Origin: Salinicoccus kekensis | GTDB taxonomy: Bacteria > Bacillota > Bacilli > Staphylococcales > Salinicoccaceae | Assembly: GCF_900220995.1 (NCBI RefSeq) | Contig: NZ_OBQF01000001.1 | Location: 868,001 to 932,000, forward strand | DNA length: 64,000 bases | Direction: 5' to 3' | Shown here: in pieces, positions 16,652-24,003 of the stretch | Position numbering within the stretch: the first letter of the stretch is position 1 | Layout: the number at the start of each line of letters is the position of its first letter | Position numbers and translations under genes: made by a program | The notes under the pieces: generated by a model | What the model was told of the DNA's origin: nothing | Database searches by the model: none | What the model saw: only the letters and a program-made list of their open reading frames with translations

Positions 16652-17194
16652 ATGAAATTACACGTTACAACAGGCACTCTTGACTATATGACTTCCATGA
16701 AAGAAAAAAACCCCAAGCTGATGATGAATGCAAGGGATCGTGAAGCAATGTTGTACACTGAGGATGAAGATGCATCACTTTTTGCTTCAGGGTATGATTA
16801 TGAAATTTTGCACAGCCACGGCTCATTGAATGAGGAAAACACCATTCATATACAATATATACCTGTTTCAGGAAGCGGCAATGCGTCCATTTTGGGGCAT
16901 CTGTCGGATTTGAACCAGAAGCTTCAGAACGTAAAAGGCCTCCTTGCATACCGCATCGGCCATTCCGATGAGAGGGATACTTTCATCGTCTTCACACAGT
17001 GGCCGGCCAGCTCGACGATAAGCGACTTCAAAACGTCCGACATCTACAGGGACTACCTGACGACCGATGTCCTGAAGAAATTCCGGGATGCAGGAGCCAT
17101 GTTCCACAGCTACAGCGCATCCAAGATTTATTTGCCTGTCAAAGAGAATGAAGAGGCGCTGCAAGACCAGCCTGAAGACGAAGAAGATTACTGA
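16652..17194 (+). CDS. hmoB: Antibiotic biosynthesis monooxygenase-fold protein, HmoB/TRAP family
   Basis: 180 residues from the ATG at 16652 (AGAGGTGA upstream; a GTG at 16643 lies inside the ribosome site). The C-terminal ABM domain spans about 65-155 (GNASILGHLSDLNQKLQNVKGLLAYRIGHS, FIVFTQWPASSTI). Staphylococcal homologues were called TRAP and linked to agr signalling, a role later disputed; Bacillus HmoB breaks down haem. Its position divergent from hemEHY supports a haem-related job. The acidic C-terminal tail ends at a terminator shared with ecsB. Confidence 0.85.
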   Translation: MKLHVTTGTLDYMTSMKEKNPKLMMNARDREAMLYTEDEDASLFASGYDYEILHSHGSLNEENTIHIQYIPVSGSGNASILGHLSDLNQKLQNVKGLLAYRIGHSDERDTFIVFTQWPASSTISDFKTSDIYRDYLTTDVLKKFRDAGAMFHSYSASKIYLPVKENEEALQDQPEDEEDY

Positions 17195-17216
17195 GCGGAT
17201 CAATCACTCAGTAATC
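17185..17216. terminator. Bidirectional terminator spanning both stop codons
   Basis: AAGATTACTGAG and CTCAGTAATCTT arms. The left arm contains the hmoB stop and the loop side contains the ecsB stop, so the element is built from coding sequence of both genes. Confidence 0.75.
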
Positions 17217-18402
17217 TTTCTTTTTTATATACATTTTTGCTGAAGTAGCTGTTCAGCATATAGCCCCATAAGGGGAAGACTGCCGCAATATAGAAATAGA
17301 CGGGATGCAGGAGGATGAATATGACTGCAAGGAGCAGCGCAATCATGAAGATCATCTTATGGGAAAAACGGATGTACCCGTCCTGGATATACTCCCTTTT
17401 CACCGGCCATATTTTAGGCCACAGCAGATACGCCTGCGCGGTGTAGAGCTGTGACATCTGAAGGACGATGACGTAAAGTGCAAACAGCAGGACAATCACC
17501 GATAATACGAGCTGATCCACCCATATGATGACGACTGAGAATATAAGCAGAAGCCTCAGGATGATCATCGGAAGATCATTGTCCCTTAGAAATGTCCTTC
17601 TGAAGAGGTATTCATACATATGATCTTTATTGAAACGGCCCGCCTTCGGCCGTCTCAAAAGAAAATCGAAGTACTTCCTCCTCTTATATTGCTTCGACGC
17701 CTGCCGGACATTGGTGAACATCGACACATACTGATAATACTTCTGCTTCATCGATGCTTCATAATCAATGATTTTCGGCCAGTCCAGATTTTTATGCTGC
17801 TTCTTCTGAACCCAGAAGTACAGGCCGCCGATCAGCAGAAGACCCAGGATGGTGAATGCCGGATGGATAAGCAGTGAAAGGAGCGATACAAAGTGGATGA
17901 TGATCAGCAGCGATATTACAGTGTTCTGGGAAACCGGCGAATTGACGGCATCCCGCCTGATCAAAAACGCCATGATATATAAAAGTACTGACATCGCTGC
18001 AAATAAAGCCATCACCCACCCCGGATGTCCGACCCGGAGCAGCAGCAGCGATATGGCGAGCCCGATTTCCGGGAGGTAGATGCCGAGCCAGACTGAATAC
18101 CTGTCCATGGATGAAAAGTAGCGCTTCATATGCTTTTCGTACGGCGGCAGGAACAGCACATCCGCCTCCTTCAAAAGCGGGCGGTACTTCGGCAGCAGAG
18201 TGAAGCTCATGAGCAGCGCCGCGATGATGTCCAAGTAGATGCTCGGCTCCATCATCGACAGCATCCCGAGGAGCGAGTACAGGAACACACCTGCCGCAAT
18301 CGTCAGGAATATTAAAAAGTGGCTGTTGAATATATACTTGCCGTAATATGCCCGGACCCTGATATCATCCTCTATCCTGCTTTTATGAAGGGGTGCTTTC
18401 AT
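17200..18402 (-). CDS. ecsB: ABC transporter permease EcsB
   Basis: 400 residues with about eight to ten hydrophobic segments and basic loops (KKQHKNLDWPKIIDYEASMKQ is the typical cytosolic loop). Overlaps the end of ecsA by 20 bp, as in Bacillus and Staphylococcus. EcsAB is needed for exoprotein secretion, competence and intramembrane protease RasP function; it probably clears peptides or modified products from the membrane. Confidence 0.92.
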   Translation of the reverse strand: MKAPLHKSRIEDDIRVRAYYGKYIFNSHFLIFLTIAAGVFLYSLLGMLSMMEPSIYLDIIAALLMSFTLLPKYRPLLKEADVLFLPPYEKHMKRYFSSMDRYSVWLGIYLPEIGLAISLLLLRVGHPGWVMALFAAMSVLLYIMAFLIRRDAVNSPVSQNTVISLLIIIHFVSLLSLLIHPAFTILGLLLIGGLYFWVQKKQHKNLDWPKIIDYEASMKQKYYQYVSMFTNVRQASKQYKRRKYFDFLLRRPKAGRFNKDHMYEYLFRRTFLRDNDLPMIILRLLLIFSVVIIWVDQLVLSVIVLLFALYVIVLQMSQLYTAQAYLLWPKIWPVKREYIQDGYIRFSHKMIFMIALLLAVIFILLHPVYFYIAAVFPLWGYMLNSYFSKNVYKKERLLSD

Positions 18403-19135
18403 TGGAACCTGCGCCCCCCGTCAGTGACAGATACAGCTCGTCGAGTGATGCCCCCGGCATGCCGAGCCCGTCCCTCAGTTCATCAATCGTGCCGGAGACC
18501 AGCAGCCTGCCGTCATCCAGTATCACATAGCGGTCGCAATAGCGCTCAGCCGTGGATAAAATATGTGTACTCATCAGGATCGAGCGGCCTTCCGTCCTTT
18601 CAGACACCATAAGTTCAATCAATGACTCGATGCCGAGGGGATCGAGGCCAAGGAAGGGTTCATCAATGATGTAAAGGTCCGGCTCTACGATGAATGCACA
18701 GATGAGCATCACTTTCTGCTTCATCCCTTTTGAGAAATGCGTCGGGAACATTTCGCCCTTCTCATCCAGCCTGAACACTTTCAAAAGCTGCTCAGCACGT
18801 TCCCACGCCATCCCCTCCTCCAGCCCGTAAGCCATAATGGTCATATCGATATGCTCGTTCAGCGTCAATTCCTCATACAATATCGGTGACTCGGGGATAT
18901 AGGCAAGCGCACGCCTGTACTCTTCTGTATCTTCCCCGATCTCTATACCGTTGACTTCGATGCGCCCGGCCTGCGGGTTTAATAGGCCCAGTATATGTTT
19001 GATCGTCGTGCTTTTACCTGCGCCGTTCAAACCGATCAGGCCGACGATCTCGCCTGCCTTGATATTGAAACTGATATCATGGATGACGGCGGTCTTGGAA
19101 TAACCGCCCGTCAATTTCTCTATATTCAGAACCAT
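18383..19135 (-). CDS. ecsA: ABC transporter ATP-binding protein EcsA
   Basis: 250 residues: Walker A GLNGAGKST (about 35-43), Q-loop YIPESPILYEELTL, signature variant FSKGMKQK, Walker B LYIIDEPFLGLD, H-loop MSTHILST. The ATPase of the EcsAB exporter. Divergent from the hit gene, the order conserved in Staphylococcaceae. Confidence 0.95.
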   Translation of the reverse strand: MVLNIEKLTGGYSKTAVIHDISFNIKAGEIVGLIGLNGAGKSTTIKHILGLLNPQAGRIEVNGIEIGEDTEEYRRALAYIPESPILYEELTLNEHIDMTIMAYGLEEGMAWERAEQLLKVFRLDEKGEMFPTHFSKGMKQKVMLICAFIVEPDLYIIDEPFLGLDPLGIESLIELMVSERTEGRSILMSTHILSTAERYCDRYVILDDGRLLVSGTIDELRDGLGMPGASLDELYLSLTGGAGSNESTPS

Positions 19136-19222
19136 ATTCGACTTCCTTTAATTTAAATAAAATTATTTGTATACTGATACTAAGTTACAATATATCATAA
19201 TAAAACTACGGAGGTACAATGA

Positions 19223-19651
19223 ATGAGTAAAACAATTTTTGAACAGATCGTCGACAGGGAAATCCCGGCAAACATCGTCTATGAAGATGAGACGGTACTC
19301 GCTTTCATGGATGCATTCCCTTTGTCGAAAGGCCATACACTCGTCATTCCGAAGCGCCCGATTGAAAACATCTACGACCTGGACGATGAGACCGGTGCAG
19401 AAGTGATGGCTGCAGTGACGAAAGTCGCCAGGGCACTCCGGGCCGCGTTCAATCCTAAAGGCCTGAACGTCGTTCAAAATAACGGCTCTTATGCCTCACA
19501 GTCCGTATTCCACCTGCACTTCCACCTCATACCAAGATATGATGATGAATACGACGGCTTCAACTACAAATGGGACCCGGTCTCGGAACCAGGTTCGGAT
19601 GACGAACGCAAGGAGCTGGAAGACCGCATCAAATCCGAGCTCGATGAGTAG
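19223..19651 (+). CDS. hit: HIT family nucleotide-binding protein
   Basis: 142 residues. The histidine triad is in FHLHFHLIP near residue 97, and TLVIPKRPIENIYDLDDE is the usual N-terminal motif. HIT proteins hydrolyse nucleoside phosphoramidates and dinucleotides. GGAGGTACA precedes an out-of-frame ATG, so the ATG at 19223 is the start. Divergent from ecsA and followed by ytxH-like and prsA. Confidence 0.95.
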   Translation: MSKTIFEQIVDREIPANIVYEDETVLAFMDAFPLSKGHTLVIPKRPIENIYDLDDETGAEVMAAVTKVARALRAAFNPKGLNVVQNNGSYASQSVFHLHFHLIPRYDDEYDGFNYKWDPVSEPGSDDERKELEDRIKSELDE

Positions 19652-19707
19652 GACCCATTCTTAATGGGTAATGGTTTATATAAACTCGCTAAAAGGACGT
19701 GTCATGA

Positions 19708-20082
19708 ATGAAGCTTAAGAACATAGCAGTCGGTTTTCTTGTCGGAGTGACCGGCGGTGCACTCGTATCCATACTGAATGCACCGAAATCCGGTTCAGAA
19801 TTGCAGCAGTCTTTAAAGGAAGAATCAGGCAACTTCAAATCCCAGATGAATCAGGTGAAAATTGAAGCCAATGCAGTCAAATCCTCATTTTTAAAGACGA
19901 AGCATGAGTCTCAGGAAGTGTTCAGCAGTCTGGGTGATGAAATCAAAACGATGATCAGCAACTTCCAGGCGGATATCAATCCCAACATCGAAAACATCCA
20001 GAACCATGTGGATAACGTTTCGAACCGCGGGGAAGAGATCAGTAAAACTGCGAGCAATATAACGAGCAGGAAGAAAAAATAA
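19708..20082 (+). CDS. YtxH domain protein
   Basis: 124 residues. The N-terminal hydrophobic, glycine-rich segment (IAVGFLVGVTGGALVSILNAP with a following KSG) is the YtxH signature. The remainder is a long amphipathic helix resembling stress-associated gas-vesicle-like proteins, and it ends in a basic KKK tail. Bacillus YtxH is a general-stress protein of unknown biochemistry. A start codon 4 bp upstream is out of frame and terminates at once. Confidence 0.8.
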   Translation: MKLKNIAVGFLVGVTGGALVSILNAPKSGSELQQSLKEESGNFKSQMNQVKIEANAVKSSFLKTKHESQEVFSSLGDEIKTMISNFQADINPNIENIQNHVDNVSNRGEEISKTASNITSRKKK

Positions 20083-20096
20083 TATCATACTGATGA

Positions 20097-20134
20097 TGGC
20101 GGAACGCAATACTATTTGTGTTCCGCCATTTTTG
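20097..20134 (+). terminator. Terminator before prsA
   Basis: TGGCGGAACGCAA and TTGTGTTCCGCCA arms followed by five T. Confidence 0.85.
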
Positions 20135-20176
20135 TATGATATTATCACTTGTAGGATGACTAAAGGAGAAGTGTTT

Positions 20177-21211
20177 ATGAAGAAAAAATTGATGCCTGTT
20201 CTTATCGGACTGGGCCTGATCGGACTCGCAGGATGCGGGAACGGCGAAGAAAGCAGTTCGAACGGCGGGGACGGCGAAACACAATTTGGGGAAGTATTGG
20301 CAACAAGTGATGCAGGAGACGTCACTGTTGATGATATATTGAATGAAATGGGTACGACCCAGGTTGCAAACCAGACTTTCCAGCTTGTGCTTGATCAGAT
20401 ACTGCAGGATAAATACAGCGATGAAGTCGATGAGGCTGAAATCAACGAGCAGGTCGATGCCGAGATGGAGCAGTACGGCGGCGAGGAACAGTTCGAAATG
20501 ATGATGGCCCAGCAGCAGCCTGGCATGACAGCGGAAAACTACAGAGAACAGCGTATAGCAAGTACATACCATGATCTCTTCTTCGCTGAAAAATTCGACA
20601 TCACCGATGAAGAAGCCATGGAAAACGCAGCAGAAGGTGCACATATCCTCATTGCAGTGGATGAAGAGGAAGAGGACGGTTTATCAGATGAAGAAGCGGA
20701 AGAAAAAGCGGAAGATCTGATTTCTGAAATCGAAGACGGCGCAGACTTCGGTGAAGTCGCCGAAGAAGAGTCGGGTGATCCGGGCAGTGCTGCAGAACAG
20801 GGTTCACTCGGCCTGGTCACTGAAGGACAGATGGTACCTGAGTTTGAAGAAGCACTTTTTGAACTCGAGCAAGGTGAAATGACAAGCGAGCCTGTGGAAT
20901 CTGACTTCGGTTATCACATCATCCAAAGAGGCGAAGAAGAAAATCTCGATGAAGAAATTGATGCTGTGAAGAGCCAGATGGTCAACCAGAGAATCCAGGA
21001 AGATCCGGGCCAGGTCCTGACTTTCTATCAGGATCTCCTTGACGAGTACAATGTCTCCTTTGAAAATGATGAAATTGAGTCATATATTCAGGAAACTTAC
21101 ATGATGGACGGCGAAGAAGCCGCTGTTGAGGAAGAAGAAGCTGAAGAAGACAGCGAAGACGCAGAAGAAGCACCTGCTGAAGACACAGAAGAAGATACTG
21201 ATGAAGAATAA
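20177..21211 (+). CDS. prsA: Foldase lipoprotein PrsA (peptidyl-prolyl isomerase)
   Basis: 344 residues from the ATG at 20177 (AAAGGAGAA upstream). Signal peptide with lipobox LIGLAGC. The parvulin domain spans about 150-245 (AHILIAVDEE, GDPGSAAEQGSLGLVTEGQMVPEFEEALFEL, DFGYHIIQRGEEE). The last 40 residues are almost wholly E/D/A, far more acidic than in non-halophilic relatives. It assists folding of exported proteins on the outer face of the membrane. Own terminator at 21222. Confidence 0.95.
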   Translation: MKKKLMPVLIGLGLIGLAGCGNGEESSSNGGDGETQFGEVLATSDAGDVTVDDILNEMGTTQVANQTFQLVLDQILQDKYSDEVDEAEINEQVDAEMEQYGGEEQFEMMMAQQQPGMTAENYREQRIASTYHDLFFAEKFDITDEEAMENAAEGAHILIAVDEEEEDGLSDEEAEEKAEDLISEIEDGADFGEVAEEESGDPGSAAEQGSLGLVTEGQMVPEFEEALFELEQGEMTSEPVESDFGYHIIQRGEEENLDEEIDAVKSQMVNQRIQEDPGQVLTFYQDLLDEYNVSFENDEIESYIQETYMMDGEEAAVEEEEAEEDSEDAEEAPAEDTEEDTDEE

Positions 21212-21221
21212 AATTCATTTA

Positions 21222-21256
21222 AACTTGAGATCTGCACCCCGGTGCAGATTTTTTTG
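21222..21256 (+). terminator. prsA terminator
   Basis: ATCTGCAC-CCCG-GTGCAGAT followed by seven T. Confidence 0.85.
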
Positions 21257-21285
21257 TGGAGTTTATCCTGCCCGGAGGTCGTTGT

Positions 21286-21527
21286 GCCGATTTGAACCGT
21301 GATTTTTGAGGCCTCAAATCGGATTCCCTCCCCTATTCCGATCTCGATGACGATTCCCTCCGCCTCAAATCGGATTCGCCTCCATATTCCGATCTCGATG
21401 ACGATTCCCCCCGCCTCAAATCGGATTCTCTCCCCTATTCCGATCTGGATGGCGATTCCCGCTGCTTCAAATCGGATTCTCTCCCCTCTTCCGATCTGAA
21501 CGACGATTTCCACCTATGCAAATCGGT
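21286..21527. repeat. Tandem array 1: five 51-bp units of alternating inverted arms
   Basis: Arm ATCGGA starts at 21318, 21369, 21420, 21471 and 21522 (last copy ends GGT). The opposite arm TCCGAT starts at 21286 (first base G), 21337, 21388, 21439 and 21490. The register is an exact 51 bp. Each ATCGGA/TCCGAT pair encloses a 13-nt pyrimidine-rich loop such as TTCTCTCCCCTAT; the intervals read CTCGATGACGATTCC. Because 51 is a multiple of three, long repetitive frames exist on both strands, but none has a ribosome site or a protein-like composition. It lies between the prsA terminator and the symporter promoter. Confidence 0.85.
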
Positions 21528-21612
21528 CTTTATTAAAACCTCCCCCCAATCCTCCAAAAAAATAAAAAAATTAAACACCATATTCTTTTCTCAATTTTCT
21601 GTCTTTTGATGC

Positions 21613-21688
21613 TATAATAAAATCATATAAAGTTAACCAGCTGCTCAAGTTCAAGGGGATTTAAAACAGTTTTATGAAAGCGTTATCA
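21613..21688 (+). promoter_or_regulatory. Symporter gene 1 promoter region with CcpA (cre) site
   Basis: A -10 TATAAT lies near 21613 after an AT-rich stretch. TGAAAGCGTTATCA (21675-21688) fits the cre consensus TGWAANCGNTNWCA at every position and is in the transcribed leader, a position that usually gives roadblock repression by CcpA. AGGGGGGAG follows as ribosome site. Confidence 0.65.
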
Positions 21689-21710
21689 TTTCGGTCCAGG
21701 GGGGAGTAAT

Positions 21711-23003
21711 ATGAAAGTCGGTAATCGTTTAACACTCTATATCGTCATTGGTTTAGTCGCAGGTATCATCATCGGATCGGTGCTGAACCCGATATCCGAC
21801 CAGACATGGGTGCAATGGCTCGATCAGTATGTCTTCAACCTCGTCGGTCAGATTTTCCTCAGTTTGATTTTCATGGTCGTCGTGCCTGTCGTCTTCATTT
21901 CAATTGTACTTGGTGTCGTCGGTGTCGGGGATCCGAAAAAGCTGGGGAGCCTCGGCATCAAGACACTGGCATTTTACCTGGCCACCACCGCAATCGCGAT
22001 CACCCTCGCACTGATCATTGCACTCGTGCTGCAGCCGGGTGAAGGTCAGTCGGAATTGCTCAACTCATCGGAAGTTGAGGAATACCGTGAAACGGAGCTT
22101 GGGGGTGATACGGGTGAAGCTGTCGAGCAGACTTTCGACCAGACGATCATCAATATCATCCCGGATAATGTGATCGACGCCATGGCCACGGCCAATATGC
22201 TTCAGATCATCGCTTTCGCAGTCTTCATCGGTATAGGGATCATCGCCGTGGGGGATAAGGCGAAAGGGTTGATCAAAATATTCGAAGAGGCCAATGAAGT
22301 CATCATGTGGATCGTTCTTGCAATCATGAAATATTTCGCAGCGATCGGTGCATTCGGCCTCGTGGCGACAGCCTTCATACAGGCAGGGTTCGGTGCCATC
22401 CAGCAGCTCGGCATGTACTTCGTCTGTGTGCTGCTTGCCCTGTTCATACATTTGATATTCGTTTACGGTGCAGTCATCCAGTTCCTCGGTAAACGGAGCT
22501 TCATCTGGTTCATCAAAGGGTTCCTCCCTGCGATGGGTGTCGCCTTCAGTACATCTTCATCCAGTGCGACACTTCCCGTTTCCATGGAGACCGCCCAAAA
22601 TAACCTCGGAGTGAGGAAGAGCATCTCGAGCTTCGTCCAGCCGCTCGGTGCGACGATCAACATGGACGGCACCGCAATCATGCAGGGGGTGGCGACGGTC
22701 TTCATCGCCCAGCTCACGGGAATCGACCTCACCATCATGCAGATGATCACGGTCGTCCTCATCGCGGTTGTCGCGAGCATCGGTACGGCGGGCGTGCCGG
22801 GCGTCGGCCTGGTCATGCTTGCGATGGTGCTCACCGCGGTCGGCCTGGATCCTGCAGCGATCGGTATCATCCTCGGCATCGACCGGCTGCTTGATATGAC
22901 CCGTACAGCTGTGAACATCACGGGTGATGCGGCAATCTCGGTCGTACTGAACGAACAGCAGGTGAGAAAAGAGTCGGACGGCAACGCACGCCATGCTGAA
23001 TGA
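21711..23003 (+). CDS. Dicarboxylate/amino acid:cation symporter (DAACS), copy 1
   Basis: 430 residues with eight membrane helices and two re-entrant loops. Signatures include STSSSSATLPVSMETA (serine-rich re-entrant loop), NMDGTAIMQGVATVFIAQ (the NMDGT cation/substrate motif), GTAGVPGVGLVML and DRLLDMTRTAVNITGDA. It imports glutamate, aspartate or C4-dicarboxylates with Na+ or H+. Very similar to the inverted gene at 30525-31811. A cre site in the leader predicts carbon-catabolite repression. Confidence 0.93.
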   Translation: MKVGNRLTLYIVIGLVAGIIIGSVLNPISDQTWVQWLDQYVFNLVGQIFLSLIFMVVVPVVFISIVLGVVGVGDPKKLGSLGIKTLAFYLATTAIAITLALIIALVLQPGEGQSELLNSSEVEEYRETELGGDTGEAVEQTFDQTIINIIPDNVIDAMATANMLQIIAFAVFIGIGIIAVGDKAKGLIKIFEEANEVIMWIVLAIMKYFAAIGAFGLVATAFIQAGFGAIQQLGMYFVCVLLALFIHLIFVYGAVIQFLGKRSFIWFIKGFLPAMGVAFSTSSSSATLPVSMETAQNNLGVRKSISSFVQPLGATINMDGTAIMQGVATVFIAQLTGIDLTIMQMITVVLIAVVASIGTAGVPGVGLVMLAMVLTAVGLDPAAIGIILGIDRLLDMTRTAVNITGDAAISVVLNEQQVRKESDGNARHAE

Positions 23004-23007
23004 TCCA

Positions 23008-23052
23008 ACAAAAAAACCACCCTCCCCGCTTCAAGCAGGGAGGGTGGTTTAT
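23008..23052. terminator. Bidirectional terminator
   Basis: AAACCACCCTCCCTGC-type arms (ACCACCCTCCCCGCTT / AAGCAGGGAGGGTGGT) between convergent symporter and yhaM genes. Confidence 0.9.
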
Positions 23053-23053
23053 T

Positions 23054-23992
23054 TTAGAAACTTTCAGGCTTATAAAGGTTCCTGTTTTCCAGAGGGAATA
23101 TCCGTTCCGTAAACATGCCTTCTTTCGTGTTGTCCAGATGCTTATCCATCATCATCATACGTGCATCGATGTTGTCGATGAAATGCAGGATTTCCGCCTC
23201 CTTCAACATCGGCACTTTCGGTGAACCGTACTCGAGCTTGCCGTGGTGCGAGAGGATCAAGTGCTTCAGCAGCAGAACTTCCTCTCCATCAATTTCCAGT
23301 TCATCTGCAATTTTGGTGATCTCCTCCACTGCGATGACGATATGGCCGATCAGGTTGCCTTCCGTCGTGTAAGTCGTCCCTATCGGTCCGGACAGCTCCT
23401 TCACTTTGCCGATGTCGTGCAGTATGATGCCGCTGTACAGCAGGCTCCTGTTCAATGACGGGTAGATGTCGCATAATGCTTCCGCCGTCCTCAGCATATA
23501 GTGTACATGGTATGCGAGTCCGGATACAAAGTCATGATGATTCGTCATCGCGGCAGGATAAGTCAAAAATTCATTCTTATATTTCGACAAAAGCTGACGG
23601 ACGATGCGCTGAAGCGCACCGTTCTCTATCTTCAAAGTATAATCCAGTATGCTTTCAAGCAGTTCATCTTCATCCATCGGCGCTTTTTCGACAAAGTCCT
23701 TCGGCTGCAGTCCATCCTGCTCCGTCGCAAGGCGGTACATCGCGATCTTCATCTGACGTTTATTGCGGTAATCGATGACGTCACCTTTCACTTTGATCAG
23801 CGTCTCGGGAACAAGGGATTCCATATCTTCCTTGGAGACCGTCCAGAGCTTGGCTTCGATTTCACCTGACTTGTCCTGGAGATACAGTGTCATGTAAGGT
23901 TTCCCCTGGGTGGTGACACCCTGTTGGCTTCTTTTGATCAGGTAGAAAGTTTCCACACTGTCCCCTGCTTTAAGATTTGCGATATTCGTCAC
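23054..23992 (-). CDS. yhaM: 3'-5' exoribonuclease YhaM (Cbf1)
   Basis: About 312 residues. N-terminal OB-fold (about 10-100: [26 protein letters not shown]) followed by an HD hydrolase domain ([37 protein letters not shown]). YhaM trims RNA 3' ends, including a role in small-RNA and tRNA-processing by-products. The GTG at 23992 has AGAGGTG at good spacing; a GTG at 24001 would put the site inside the frame. Immediately downstream of yhaN. Confidence 0.93.
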   Translation of the reverse strand: MTNIANLKAGDSVETFYLIKRSQQGVTTQGKPYMTLYLQDKSGEIEAKLWTVSKEDMESLVPETLIKVKGDVIDYRNKRQMKIAMYRLATEQDGLQPKDFVEKAPMDEDELLESILDYTLKIENGALQRIVRQLLSKYKNEFLTYPAAMTNHHDFVSGLAYHVHYMLRTAEALCDIYPSLNRSLLYSGIILHDIGKVKELSGPIGTTYTTEGNLIGHIVIAVEEITKIADELEIDGEEVLLLKHLILSHHGKLEYGSPKVPMLKEAEILHFIDNIDARMMMMDKHLDNTKEGMFTERIFPLENRNLYKPESF

Positions 23993-24003
23993 AAAATTCA
24001 CCT

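Noticed and set aside
21097..21513. Minus-strand frame of 138 codons with a 17-residue repeat across array 1
   Set aside because: It exists only because the 51-bp period is a multiple of three. It runs antisense into the end of prsA, has no ribosome site, and the plus strand is equally open.
21286..21527. CRISPR array
   Set aside because: Repeats are short, alternate in orientation and are degenerate; the spacers are themselves similar; no cas genes are in the window.
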